A DNA stretch of 64,000 nucleotides from Maricaulis sp965242785. GTDB taxonomy: Bacteria; Pseudomonadota; Alphaproteobacteria; Caulobacterales; Maricaulaceae. Positions 50,364-58,962 of the stretch are shown here, piece by piece. Below the pieces are notes generated by a model, which had not been told where the DNA came from, did no database searches, and saw only the letters and a list, made by a program, of their open reading frames with translations. A program made the translations under genes and the position numbers. The first letter of the stretch is position 1, and each line of letters opens with the position of its first letter. The DNA is taken from contig CBDETA010000003.1 in NCBI GenBank assembly GCA_965242785.1, positions 1 through 64,000 on the forward strand. Reading direction: 5' to 3'.

Positions 50364-50684
50364 TCAGTCCGAACGGGGCTCTGCCGCAACGATCTCCAGC
50401 CCGTCCGGACCACGGGCGACCGTGACTGTCAGGGCCGCCCCGACCTGGAAGAGACTGAAATCAACCCCGTCCGCGACAGCAAAGCGCATGGTCATGGCGC
50501 CCATGCCCATCTCCGTAAGGGCATCGTGGCGCACCAGGGCCGTGCGGTTTTCCGCATCCACGGCCCGCACATCGGCGGAAACCGTCGAACTGGCCGGCGT
50601 TTCGGCATGATGATCGTGGCCCTGATGGCCATGGTGGTCTGCCTGGGCGACAAGAAGAGCCGTGGCGGCGATGAGAGACAGCAT
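50364..50684 (-). CDS. CusF-like periplasmic copper-binding protein
   Basis: 106 aa with a signal peptide (about 1-15), a His-rich start (DHHGHQGHDHH) and a CusF-like OB-fold (DVRAVDAENRTALVRHD, EMGMGAMTMRFAV, VGAALTVTVARG). His53, Met64 and Met66 correspond to the CusF ligands; the position of the copper-contacting Trp is Met61. GGAG precedes the ATG. It is transcribed against the rest of the island. It probably buffers Cu(I)/Ag(I) in the periplasm or hands it to the pump, alongside the two CusF domains fused to the adaptor. Confidence 0.85.
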   Translation of the reverse strand: MLSLIAATALLVAQADHHGHQGHDHHAETPASSTVSADVRAVDAENRTALVRHDALTEMGMGAMTMRFAVADGVDFSLFQVGAALTVTVARGPDGLEIVAAEPRSD

Positions 50685-50920
50685 GAAAGCTCCGGGGTTT
50701 GCGTGAACAGCACATGCTGAATACGGGCCTCGCGCCCAACTCCCTCAGCTTGCCAGCAGGGAGATCGGTGAAGAAACCGGGCACAAGTCTCGGCAACTCC
50801 CATCTCTGCCCAACCCCCAGGTCATGGCCCTGACGGTCTGCGAACGCGGTGGTGCGACGGCAGTCAATCGCTGCCCGTGGGAGCTGCGGGTTCAGCGAGC
50901 GGGTGTGAGATCAAGGAAAC

Positions 50921-50996
50921 TGGTGCCGGCTGAGGGACTTGAACCCCCGACCCCCTGATTACAAATCAGGTGCTCTACCAGCTGAGCTAAGCCGGC
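50921..50996 (-). tRNA. tRNA-Thr (TGT)
   Basis: Cloverleaf on the minus strand: acceptor GCCGGCT with AGCCGGC, D arm GCTCAGCTGGTAGAGC, anticodon arm CCTGA-TTTGTAA-TCAGG with anticodon TGT, T arm ending in GTTCAAG-TCCC, and an encoded CCA (50921-50923). Its 3' end faces the copper island. Confidence 0.97.
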
Positions 50997-51083
50997 CCCG
51001 TGGCGTCCTGATACGCGGGGGCGGGCGGCGGGACAAGCGTTTGCTGCAATGCGCGCTGCCCCGCCTTCCGTTTGTCCTCGCGG

Positions 51084-51518
51084 TCAGTCCTTGACGGCGA
51101 TCTTGTCCATCGCGGTGAGCACCACCGCCATCAGCACAAATCCGACCAGATTGTGGGCAGCATCCAGCACCAGCAGCATCACCGGCTGCAGCGCATAGAC
51201 GGTGTCATAGGCCAGGGTGGTGACCACGAAACCGGCCCACAGGAAGACCGACCATTTGATCGCGCTGGTCATGCTGTCGGCCTTGAGCGCCTTGAGGGCA
51301 TAACCCAGAAAGCCGGTGAACACGACGGTGAGCACGAAGCCCAGCGCCATGGACGGACCGGCCGCTGTCTCGGCCGCGGCCAGTTCAGCCTCGGTGAAGC
51401 CCCACAGGCCCACCCACAGTTCCGAGAAAAGCAGGCCGTAGACGATGAAGCCGACAAAGTAGAAGACTATCGCGGCCACCAGCACGGCAAGCGGATTCAA
51501 TCCGAAAATTCGCGGCAT
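51084..51518 (-). CDS. DUF1761-like membrane protein
   Basis: 144 aa with four membrane helices (LAVLVAAIVFYFVGFIVYGL, MALGFVLTVVFTGFLGYAL, WSVFLWAGFVVTTLAYDTVY, LVGFVLMAVVLTAM). The first helix followed by an ELW-containing loop, and the overall size, fit DUF1761 proteins. GGAAACAGGAA precedes the ATG. The gene is divergent from metG with a 119-bp gap. Function unknown. Confidence 0.72.
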   Translation of the reverse strand: MPRIFGLNPLAVLVAAIVFYFVGFIVYGLLFSELWVGLWGFTEAELAAAETAAGPSMALGFVLTVVFTGFLGYALKALKADSMTSAIKWSVFLWAGFVVTTLAYDTVYALQPVMLLVLDAAHNLVGFVLMAVVLTAMDKIAVKD

Positions 51519-51637
51519 TTCCTGTTTCCTCCCCTCCGGCGGGCCTGTATGTCTCGCCCGCCCAGGCGATGTCGGGCTCGACTCGCCTTTGAAGCGAAGA
51601 GTTTACTTGAAGATCCGCGCAAGAGAAGAAAATCGAA

Positions 51638-53356
51638 ATGGCCCGTATACTGATCACCAGCGCTCTGCCTTACATCAATGGCGTCAAGCATTTGGGGAAT
51701 CTGGCCGGGTCGATGCTGCCGGCGGATGTCTATGCCCGCTTCAAGCGCGCCCAGGGCCATGACGTGCTTTACGTCTGCGCCACCGACGAGCACGGCACGC
51801 CGGCCGAACTGGCTGCGGCGACGTCCGGCCAGAGCGTGCGCGAATATTGTGACGAGCAGCACGAGATCCAGAAGCGCGCCGGGTCGGGCTTCTCGCTGTC
51901 CTATGACGTGTTCGGCCGCACCTCGAATGCCCCCAATATCGAGCTGACCCAGCATTTCGCCGAGGTGCTGGAGGCCAAGGGCCTGATCGAGGAGCGCCTG
52001 GAGCACCAGGTCTTCTCCATCGATGACGACCGTTTCCTGCCCGACCGCTATGTCGAGGGCACCTGTCCGCATTGCGGGTTCGAGCGCGCCCGGGGCGACC
52101 AGTGCGACAGCTGCGGCCGCCTCCTGGAGCCGACCGATCTCAAAGAGCCGTATTCCAAGATTTCCGGCTCAAAGAATCTGGAAGTGCGCGAGACCAAGCA
52201 TCTCCACCTCCTGCAGACCAAGATGGAAACCAAAATCCGCGCCTGGGTCGATGCTGCCGATGGCTGGCCGAGCCTCGCCAAGTCGATCGCCTACAAATGG
52301 CTGGACGAGGGCCTGCGCGACCGGTCGATCACCCGCGATCTGAAATGGGGCGTGCCGGTGACCCAAGGCGGTGCACCGCGCGAGGGCTTTGAAAACAAGG
52401 TCTTCTATGTCTGGTTTGACGCGCCGATCGGCTATATCGGTGCCACGGTGGAGTGGGCCCAGGCCAATGGCGGTGACTGGGAAAGCTGGTGGCGCACCGA
52501 CAAGGGCGCCGATGACGTCACCTATGTCCAGTTCATGGGCAAGGACAATGTCGCCTTCCACACCGTCTCCTTCCCGGCGACCATTCTGGGCTCTGAAGAG
52601 CCCTGGAAGACCGTCGACAAGCTGAAGGCCTTCAACTGGCTGACCTGGTATGGCGGCAAGTTCTCAACCTCGGAAAAGCGCGGCGTCTTCATGGACCAGG
52701 CGCTGGATCTGCTGCCGGGCGATTACTGGCGCTGGTATCTCACCGCGAATGCGCCGGAAGGCTCGGACAGTGCCTTCACCTGGGAGCATTTCCAGTCGCT
52801 GATCAATTCGGATCTGGCCAATGTGCTGGGCAATTTCGTCAACCGGATCACCAAGTACACCGTCTCCAAGTTCGACGGCCAGCTGCCCTCGGCCGGTGAG
52901 CCGGGCGAGGCGGAAGCCTGGATGGCGGCCGAGCTGGAGGCGCGCCTGCCAGCCGTGATTGCCAATATGGACGCCATGGAATTCCGCAAGGCTGCGGCCG
53001 AGGTGCGGGCGATCTGGGCCGCGGGCAATGAGTATCTCACCAAGGCGGAACCCTGGGTGAAGTACAAAACCAATGTCGATGCCGCCGCCGTGGGCGTGCG
53101 CACCGGCCTCAACCTGGTCGCCCTGTTCGGCATCCTCGCCCAGCCCTTCATTCCGGAGGCCGCCGCGAAGATCCTCGACGCTGTTGGCGTGCCCGCCGAC
53201 AAGCGCAGCTGGAATTTCGACGGCCCGGCTGCCGCCCTGCTGGACGCCCTGCCGCACGGTCTCGCCATCACCCCGCCGGACGTGCTCTTCGCCAAGATCG
53301 AGGACGCCCAGGTGGCCGAGTGGACGACGCGCTTCGGCGGGTCTGAGGCATCCTAG
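51638..53356 (+). CDS. metG: methionyl-tRNA synthetase
   Basis: 572-aa class I aminoacyl-tRNA synthetase charging tRNA-Met. The HIGH-type motif is in SALPYINGVKHLGNLAGS, the zinc knuckle has four Cys (CPHCGFERARGDQCDSCG) and the KMSKS loop reads GKFSTSEKRG. The Met-binding and anticodon-binding parts (FVNRITKYTVSKF) follow. The K-F-S-T-S form of the loop marks the MetRS lineage with the KFSTS variant. There is no C-terminal dimerisation/EMAP domain, which shortens it. It is the only essential translation gene of this part of the window. Confidence 0.95.
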   Translation: MARILITSALPYINGVKHLGNLAGSMLPADVYARFKRAQGHDVLYVCATDEHGTPAELAAATSGQSVREYCDEQHEIQKRAGSGFSLSYDVFGRTSNAPNIELTQHFAEVLEAKGLIEERLEHQVFSIDDDRFLPDRYVEGTCPHCGFERARGDQCDSCGRLLEPTDLKEPYSKISGSKNLEVRETKHLHLLQTKMETKIRAWVDAADGWPSLAKSIAYKWLDEGLRDRSITRDLKWGVPVTQGGAPREGFENKVFYVWFDAPIGYIGATVEWAQANGGDWESWWRTDKGADDVTYVQFMGKDNVAFHTVSFPATILGSEEPWKTVDKLKAFNWLTWYGGKFSTSEKRGVFMDQALDLLPGDYWRWYLTANAPEGSDSAFTWEHFQSLINSDLANVLGNFVNRITKYTVSKFDGQLPSAGEPGEAEAWMAAELEARLPAVIANMDAMEFRKAAAEVRAIWAAGNEYLTKAEPWVKYKTNVDAAAVGVRTGLNLVALFGILAQPFIPEAAAKILDAVGVPADKRSWNFDGPAAALLDALPHGLAITPPDVLFAKIEDAQVAEWTTRFGGSEAS

Positions 53357-53480
53357 ACACTTCGTCCGGAAACTGACGATCCGGGCGGTCTTATCCACGG
53401 CTGGTCGTCTTGACGAACCCTTCGTTGCGAGGCCCACTGGCTAACAAGATATCCATGGGGGAGAGGGCGCCGGAGCGCCT

Positions 53481-54437
53481 TTGATCGATGTGAAGAAACC
53501 GGCGTTGTTGATAATGGCCTGCCTGCTTGTGTGCACCGCGTGCGAGCGGATCACCGTGGAGCAGGCGCGCGCCGTGCAGGAATATTTCGACGAGCAACAG
53601 ACCGTTTCGACCGAGACGGCCGTGCCGGACTTCACCGGCATACCCGACTGGCGCCCGGCCGACCCCGAAGACCTCCTCCTCATCGAGGTTGCGGACGGCA
53701 CCATCGTCGTCGAATTGGCCGACTGGATCGCCCCAGCGCACGCCGCCCGCATGCGCCAGGCTGCGCGCGACGGGTTTTTCGACGGGCTGAGCTTCTATCG
53801 TGTCATCGACGGTTTCGTCGCCCAGGGCGGCCGCGGCGAAGATGAGGGCGCGCAGGACCTGCCGCAATATCCGGCCCTCACCGGCGAGTTCACCATTGCC
53901 GCCGACAGCGTCACCTTCACGCCCATGGTCGACGCCGATCTCTACGCCGCCACTGTCGGCCATGTGAACGGCATGCCGGCCGCAATGAGCGCCGATGGCA
54001 CCGAGGTCTGGCCGATCCACTGCCCGGGCACGGTCGCCATGGCGCGCGGGAATGAGCCGGACAGCGGCGATGTCGAATTCTACATCGTCATCGGTCACGG
54101 ACCGCGCCATCTGGATCGCATCATGTCGGTCTTCGGCCGGGTGATTGACGGCATGGCGCATGTCCAGGCCCTTCGCCGCGGTGATCCGGCGGTCAATTCC
54201 GGCGTCATCGCCGATCCCGCCGCCCGCGACACCATCCTCTCGATGCGCGTGGCCGCCGACCTGCCTGAGGCCGAACAGCCGCGCTACGAGATCATGCGCA
54301 GTGATGGCGAGGCCTTCCACGCCGCCAAGGACGCCCGCCGCAACCGCACGCATGAATTCTTCTTTGAAACCCCGCCGGCCGTGATCGAGGCCTGCCACAT
54401 GCCCGCGCCGGTGCGCCGGGCGGAGCCTGCTGAATGA
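53481..54437 (+). CDS. cyclophilin-type peptidyl-prolyl isomerase, probable lipoprotein
   Basis: About 318 aa. The N-terminus (KKPALLIMACLLVCTACER) has a hydrophobic segment ending in a lipobox-like TAC, so it is likely lipid-anchored in the envelope. Then a cyclophilin domain: FDGLSFYRVIDGFVAQGG, GTVAMARGNEPDSGDVEFYI and LDRIMSVFGRVIDGM. The active-site Arg (FYRV) and the FVAQGG motif are kept. An insert between them (VTFTPMVDADLYAATVGHV) is family-typical of long bacterial forms. The start is TTG 53481 with GGAG upstream; GTG 53490 is an alternative. Its stop overlaps the next gene by ATGA. Confidence 0.85.
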   Translation: MIDVKKPALLIMACLLVCTACERITVEQARAVQEYFDEQQTVSTETAVPDFTGIPDWRPADPEDLLLIEVADGTIVVELADWIAPAHAARMRQAARDGFFDGLSFYRVIDGFVAQGGRGEDEGAQDLPQYPALTGEFTIAADSVTFTPMVDADLYAATVGHVNGMPAAMSADGTEVWPIHCPGTVAMARGNEPDSGDVEFYIVIGHGPRHLDRIMSVFGRVIDGMAHVQALRRGDPAVNSGVIADPAARDTILSMRVAADLPEAEQPRYEIMRSDGEAFHAAKDARRNRTHEFFFETPPAVIEACHMPAPVRRAEPAE

Positions 54438-54727
54438 CCACCATGATGGAACCGCTGGACATTGTCGGCCGTGCCATGGACTGCGAGCAGCTGGACGATC
54501 TCGTCCCGGCGCTGGAGTTTGCGGCGGCCTCGGACGATTTCCGGGTGCTCAATGCCGGAATCCTGGCGATCGGCCACGCGGCGCGGCGGTTCAAGGCCTA
54601 TCCGCTGGAGCTCAAGCGCAAGCTGTGGAGCCGGGTGCATGAGTTCCCCGAACATGCCGCGCAGCTCAAGGGTACCTGCGAGACCGCCCAGGGCGATATC
54701 ACCCACTTCAAGGCCAAGGGCGTCTGA
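54434..54727 (+). CDS. small cytoplasmic protein, unknown function
   Basis: 97 aa, helical, no signal peptide: EPLDIVGRAMDCEQLDDLV followed by FAAASDDFRVLNAGILAIGH and LKRKLWSRVHEFPEHAAQLKG. I do not recognise a family. It overlaps the cyclophilin gene by ATGA and the QEGLA-motif gene begins 3 bp after its stop, so the three genes are probably one transcript. Confidence 0.6.
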   Translation: MTTMMEPLDIVGRAMDCEQLDDLVPALEFAAASDDFRVLNAGILAIGHAARRFKAYPLELKRKLWSRVHEFPEHAAQLKGTCETAQGDITHFKAKGV

Positions 54728-54730
54728 GGC

Positions 54731-55999
54731 GTGGCGGCCGCGGATTTCAGCGCCGCCGAACTGGACCGCCTGCAGCGCGCCGGCCGCCTGTTGCTGGAGG
54801 CGGAAGACCGCCTGCCAGTGCTCAAGACCATCGCCTGGGACCGCAGCCATGCCGAGGCCTTCTTCGCCTCCGGTGAAAGCGAACTGCCCGACCCGGTCTA
54901 TCCGCGCGTCGACCCCGAACCCTCCCTGGAACGCATCGCCGAGGCGCGCCGCCTGATCGACGGCGCCAGCCCGGTGCATGACTGGCTGCTGCGCGAATGC
55001 GAGATCTTTGCCGACACTGCCCGCCTGCTGGCGGCGGTGGGCACGGCCGAATTCCACACCTATTCGCGCCGCCTCTATGGCGACCCGTCCTCGCCGATTG
55101 CCGATGGCAAGCGCACGGCGCTCGATCTCGCCCGACGGCTGGACGAGGTGCTGGATGATTTCGACACTGCGGCAGTGCGACTGGAAGCCCCCGAAGTGCT
55201 GTCGGCGCAAGAGCTCAAGGCCCGGCTGGACCGCGAACTGCCGGACGTCTTCGGGGCCCAGGCCCCGCGCGTCGAGGTGACGCTGAATGTCTCGGCCAAG
55301 GCGGCCGCGGGGCGCGATTACATCAAGCTGCGCGAGGATGCGGCCTTTTCCGACCTCGATGTGATCCAGCTCCTCCAGCACGAGGCCTATATCCACATCG
55401 CCACCAGCCAGAACGGGCTGCGCCAGACGCGTTTTCCCATCCTGGCGGAAAGCCATCCCGGCAATGCGCGCACCCAGGAAGGCCTGGCCGTGTTTGCCGA
55501 ATTCATCTCCGGCGCGCTGGATCCGCGCCGCTTCCGCCGCCTGGCCGACCGCGCCATCGCCATCGACATGGCCCAGAACGGCGCCGATTTCATCGAGCTC
55601 TACCGCTACTTCCGCGAGCACAATGTGCACGACAAGCCGATCGAGGCCTTCGAGAGCGCCCGCCGCGTGGTGCGCGGTGGCCTGACCTCGGGCGGGGCGC
55701 CTTTCACCAAGGATTCCATCTATCTGGGCGGCTTGTTGGAAGTGCACAACTATCTGCGCACGGCGGTCAGGGCCGGCGATGCCGCGCTGATCCGGCTCCT
55801 GTTTGTCGGCAAGATGGACCTGGGCGATCTGGATGCCATGAAACAGCTGCGCGAGGCGGGCCTGCTGGAAGAGCCGGCGCTGATGCCGCCCTGGGCGCGG
55901 GACCTGCGCTATCTTCTGTCCTACCTGGCCTATTCCACCTTCCTCAACGAAATCAGCCTGCGCGATGTCGCCTCGCGCTACGAGCATCTGTTCAAATAA
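54731..55999 (+). CDS. QEGLA-motif (DUF1704) protein
   Basis: 422-aa protein of the DUF1704/TIGR02421 family, sometimes called flavohemoglobin expression-modulating QEGLA motif protein. The zinc-like motif is LLQHEAYIHIATSQNG and the defining motif is RTQEGLAVFAEF; together they look like a gluzincin-type peptidase-like active site (H-E-x-x-x-H ... E). The N-terminal half is helical. GTG start, 3 bp after the previous stop. No signal peptide. The family has a link to flavohemoglobin expression in the literature, but its activity is not settled. Confidence 0.85.
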   Translation: MAAADFSAAELDRLQRAGRLLLEAEDRLPVLKTIAWDRSHAEAFFASGESELPDPVYPRVDPEPSLERIAEARRLIDGASPVHDWLLRECEIFADTARLLAAVGTAEFHTYSRRLYGDPSSPIADGKRTALDLARRLDEVLDDFDTAAVRLEAPEVLSAQELKARLDRELPDVFGAQAPRVEVTLNVSAKAAAGRDYIKLREDAAFSDLDVIQLLQHEAYIHIATSQNGLRQTRFPILAESHPGNARTQEGLAVFAEFISGALDPRRFRRLADRAIAIDMAQNGADFIELYRYFREHNVHDKPIEAFESARRVVRGGLTSGGAPFTKDSIYLGGLLEVHNYLRTAVRAGDAALIRLLFVGKMDLGDLDAMKQLREAGLLEEPALMPPWARDLRYLLSYLAYSTFLNEISLRDVASRYEHLFK

Positions 56000-56032
56000 C
56001 CGGCCCGGCGTCTCGCACAGGCTGCCGCGCGG

Positions 56033-56758
56033 CTAGGCCCAGTCCTTGCGGCTCAGCCAGGCGATGGCGGCGGCAAACACGATCAGCCCGCCCACCGCGC
56101 CGACGGCGATCACGAAACTCGCCCGTTCCGGGTCCGAGGCCAGCACATTCACCGGCATCAGCCAGGGAAAATAGATGCCCTTGTCGGCACTCGTCGCGGC
56201 AACCGCCACGAAGGTGCCGCCGATCCCGGCCGAGACCGGCACGGCAAAGCTGCGAAAGCGCATCGACAGCGTCCACTGGATCGCCATCACCAGAAGGCCG
56301 GCCAGGAACATCCGGCCATAAAGCCCGGCCGCGAAGGCCGGATCGAAGGCCCCGGCGATCTCGGTATCGGGCGACAGGCGCTGGCCGATCTCCGCGGCGG
56401 CCCAGCTCGCCGTCGCAACCAGCAGGCTGACGATGGCCATCAGGCCCAGCGCCACACCGGCCTTGGCGGCAAAGATCTGCCAGCGCGGCACCGGCAGGCC
56501 CAGCGTGTGTGCCCAGGTGCCCGGACCATGTTCCAGCTGGGCCAGAAGCGCGGTCAGGCCGATCGCCGACATCGGCAACAGGAAGAAGGCCCAGATCGCC
56601 GCACCGGCCATGGTGTGCATCTGCCACTCGCCGGGACCTTCCCCGCTCATCACGATCAGGATGCCCAGCGCCAGCACCATCACCGGCGGCGTCGCCGCGA
56701 CCAGCAGCACCAGCGAACGGCGCAGTTTCAGCGTTTCTGCCATCAGCACGCGGATCAT
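56033..56758 (-). CDS. ABC-2 type transporter membrane protein
   Basis: 241 aa with six membrane helices and the arrangement of ABC-2 permeases of the lantibiotic-immunity/bacitracin type (MAETLKLRRSLVLLVAATPPVMVL, MSAIGLTALLAQLEHGPGTW, LGLPVPRWQIFAAKAGVAL). It overlaps the ATPase gene by 4 bp (ATGA), so they are co-translated. Substrate unknown; such pairs often give resistance to membrane-active compounds. Confidence 0.85.
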   Translation of the reverse strand: MIRVLMAETLKLRRSLVLLVAATPPVMVLALGILIVMSGEGPGEWQMHTMAGAAIWAFFLLPMSAIGLTALLAQLEHGPGTWAHTLGLPVPRWQIFAAKAGVALGLMAIVSLLVATASWAAAEIGQRLSPDTEIAGAFDPAFAAGLYGRMFLAGLLVMAIQWTLSMRFRSFAVPVSAGIGGTFVAVAATSADKGIYFPWLMPVNVLASDPERASFVIAVGAVGGLIVFAAAIAWLSRKDWA

Positions 56759-57696
56759 GCGGCGGCCTCCTCTGTGCGGGGCTCGGGACGGGTCAGCGCC
56801 AGGAAGGTGGCTTCCAGATCGGCGCGCTCGACCCGCAGCTCGCTGACCGCACAGCCCGCTTCGACCAGCGCCGCATTCAGCGCCGCCACGAAGCCGGTAT
56901 CGGTGACGCTCTCACCGGTCAGCACGAAACGCTCATCCTCCCGGCTCACCAGCTCCACGGGCTGCGCCCGCAGCAGTGTCTCCGCCGTATCGCCGGGGCC
57001 GGCCCGCACCACCAGACGCGGCTGCTGGCGCGCCGCCAGCTGGGCAAGAGAGCCGTCGAACAGCACGCGGCCCTGCTGCAAAAGCCCGACATGGCTGGCG
57101 ATATGCTCCACCTCGCTCAACAGGTGCGAGGACATGAAGATCGTCGCGCCGGTGCGCTGGGGCAAGGCGCGGATCAGTTCGCGCATGTCACGGATACCGG
57201 CCGGGTCCAGACCGTTGGTGGGCTCGTCCAGGATCAGCAGTTTCGGCTTGGCCAGCAGCGCCCGGGCCAGGCCCAGCCTCTGCCGCATGCCCAGCGAATA
57301 TTGGCCCACCTTGCGGCGGGCATGGGCCGTCATGTCGACAATCTCCAGCGCCGCATCGATGCCGGCCTTCGGCGCATCCAGCAGCCGCCGGGTAATGTCC
57401 AGATTCTCCCGCCCGGTGAGATTGGGAAACAGCGCCGGCGTCTCGATGATCGCGCCGACACTGGCCAGTGCCTGACGCCGCTGGCGAAACACATCCGCCC
57501 CACCGATCCGGATACGCCCGCCCTGCGGCCGGATCAGACCCATCGCACACCGGATCGCCGAAGTCTTGCCCGCCCCATTGGGCCCCAGGAAGCCATAGAT
57601 CGCCCCTGCCGGCACGGCGAGGGAGACCTGGTCCAGCGCCTTCAGCCGGCCATAACGCAGGCTGACACTGTCAAACTCGAGAACGGTATCTGTCAT
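56755..57696 (-). CDS. ABC transporter ATP-binding protein
   Basis: 313-aa ATPase subunit. Walker A GPNGAGKTSAIRC, signature YSLGMRQRLGLARALL (variant of LSGGQ), Walker B KLLILDEPTNGLDP and H-loop IFMSSHLLSEVE. A C-terminal extension of about 90 aa after the ATPase fold resembles that of BcrA-type subunits. It is the first gene of the two-gene transporter operon; no clear ribosome binding site precedes the ATG at 57696. Confidence 0.92.
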   Translation of the reverse strand: MTDTVLEFDSVSLRYGRLKALDQVSLAVPAGAIYGFLGPNGAGKTSAIRCAMGLIRPQGGRIRIGGADVFRQRRQALASVGAIIETPALFPNLTGRENLDITRRLLDAPKAGIDAALEIVDMTAHARRKVGQYSLGMRQRLGLARALLAKPKLLILDEPTNGLDPAGIRDMRELIRALPQRTGATIFMSSHLLSEVEHIASHVGLLQQGRVLFDGSLAQLAARQQPRLVVRAGPGDTAETLLRAQPVELVSREDERFVLTGESVTDTGFVAALNAALVEAGCAVSELRVERADLEATFLALTRPEPRTEEAAA

Positions 57697-57800
57697 GGCG
57701 GCAGACTAGCCGCGCTCGGTCAGGCAAGCGGCGGGGATTGTAAGGCGGGGCGTCCCGGTTGGGGGCGATCTGAGTGACGCAGTATCTGAAGTATACATAG

Positions 57801-58397
57801 TTATGGAGTTGGAAAGGCGAGCGCGTCAGCCTCGCTGATCATGGTTTTGAGGTAGGCTTTCCATATCTCTGAAACTGGGAAGGGACTGTTGCTCCTCAGT
57901 TCGGAGCCAAGGTGGGTTCTAGGTGGGTCGATCCATCGGTCGGATCGATCATCGTAGACGCGGGCTAGTTTATGGTCGGGCGGTCCCATCTGGACCCTAA
58001 ACGGCTTTCCGGTTTTGTCGCTGCCGAGAGCCCAAAGGCCGTCTTCGTCGACTTCTGTTTTATAGTCGACGATGCCATCCATGGCGCTCCTGTCCCGTTC
58101 CATCGGGCCGAGGTCTAATAGGGGGTGGAGTCCGTGCTCGGCCGCGTTGCGGGCTTGGTGCATATAGTTAAGCAGGTCATCGGTTCGGCGCTCCCGCTTC
58201 TTCTGGCCAAACCACTGTCGGCTCTGGGGTGAGACTTTTGAGCCCTTGCCTAACGCCTCGTAGACACTATTTCCCGCGTTCAGAAAGTCGGCCCAATCTC
58301 CGGTAAAGTCGCCCTCTATGATATGTGACAGTGGGCCTAGAGCGTTGCAGGCGCGCTCAAAATGAAAGTGGGCTTTTTTTACAGCAGTTGGATTCAT
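57801..58397 (-). CDS. HEPN-like protein, possibly horizontally acquired
   Basis: 198-aa soluble protein. Helical N-terminal half (AVKKAHFHFERACNALGPL) with the motif QARNAAEHGL, residues Arg83 and His88, which is the R-x4-H active-site pattern of HEPN ribonuclease domains. The C-terminal half is beta-rich with no recognisable motif (KPFRVQMGPPDHKLARVYDD). Its codon use is visibly richer in A/T than that of neighbours. No ribosome binding site is evident. It sits alone with a mini helix-turn-helix gene further upstream. HEPN assignment rests on one motif, so it is tentative. Confidence 0.6.
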   Translation of the reverse strand: MNPTAVKKAHFHFERACNALGPLSHIIEGDFTGDWADFLNAGNSVYEALGKGSKVSPQSRQWFGQKKRERRTDDLLNYMHQARNAAEHGLHPLLDLGPMERDRSAMDGIVDYKTEVDEDGLWALGSDKTGKPFRVQMGPPDHKLARVYDDRSDRWIDPPRTHLGSELRSNSPFPVSEIWKAYLKTMISEADALAFPTP

Positions 58398-58483
58398 AGA
58401 CGGCAGACACCAATCAAACAGAAGATGAACAACGCCGCGACCGGGCGCTTAGGCGGATGCTGAACACGCCACCGCAACCGCAC

Positions 58484-58510
58484 GAAAAAGCCGGGCGACG
58501 AGCGCCCGGC
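58484..58510 (-). terminator. intrinsic terminator of the mini HTH gene
   Basis: Stem GCCGGGCG / CGCCCGGC (loop ACGAG) at 58490-58510, followed on the minus strand by TTTTTC, 13 bp after the stop of the 58523-58714 gene. Confidence 0.8.
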
Positions 58511-58522
58511 CTCCAAAGCCGA

Positions 58523-58714
58523 CTAAGCAGCCTTCTTCATCATCGCGGCGCCACGCGAACCGAGATGCTTACGCTCTTTGATCACGTCATTGACGCGCCC
58601 GGAATTCACGCCGAAGTGCGCGGCGATGTTGTGCTGATGGGTGCCGCCCCAATGCATAAGCCACACTTCAATGGCGTCTGCGAAGGTGAGACGATATGGA
58701 GGAGGATTGGTCAT
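58523..58714 (-). CDS. mini DNA-binding (helix-turn-helix) protein
   Basis: 63 aa. Nearly the whole protein is a helix-turn-helix: YRLTFADAIEVWLMHWGG, HNIAAHFGVNSGRVNDVIKE and a short basic tail (RKHLGSRGAAMMKKA). Small proteins of this sort occur widely in alphaproteobacterial accessory DNA. GGAG 7 bp before the ATG at 58714 and a strong terminator after the stop support a real, separately transcribed gene. Function unknown; a transcriptional regulator is likely. Confidence 0.75.
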   Translation of the reverse strand: MTNPPPYRLTFADAIEVWLMHWGGTHQHNIAAHFGVNSGRVNDVIKERKHLGSRGAAMMKKAA

Positions 58715-58815
58715 TTTCTATCTCCGTGACCATGCCGGAGATCGGTTGACGCGACTCGGGATATGACTCATACACGTTCCGTGATCACGACTACCGCTCT
58801 CCGGCGGTTGCATAA

Positions 58816-58846
58816 ACGCCCGCGCGGGAATCAGCCGCGCGGGCGT
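58816..58846. terminator. 12-bp perfect GC-rich hairpin
   Basis: ACGCCCGCGCGG / CCGCGCGGGCGT with a 7-base loop, followed on the plus strand by ATCTATTT. No plus-strand gene directly precedes it, so it may be a remnant or part of a dispersed element rather than a working terminator. Confidence 0.5.
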
Positions 58847-58931
58847 ATCTATTTCGACCGGATTCTTCGCGGAACGCAACATGAACATTTCCGGTAATGA
58901 ATCAGTGCCTTCGCCACTTTACCAAGCGCGT

Positions 58932-58962
58932 AGGAAAAGCCGGGACAGGAAAAACCGGGACA
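58932..58962 (+). repeat. tandem 15-bp repeat (AGGAAAARCCGGGAC, two copies)
   Basis: Two adjacent copies, AGGAAAAGCCGGGAC and AGGAAAAACCGGGAC, run into CAGACACCGTTTTCC. This sequence type often flanks REP-associated transposase elements, but no such gene is present. Confidence 0.5.

Noticed and set aside
50685..50996. Attachment site of a genomic island at tRNA-Thr
   Set aside because: The tRNA 3' end faces the copper block, but I found no repeat of it near 33-34.5 kb and no integrase gene.
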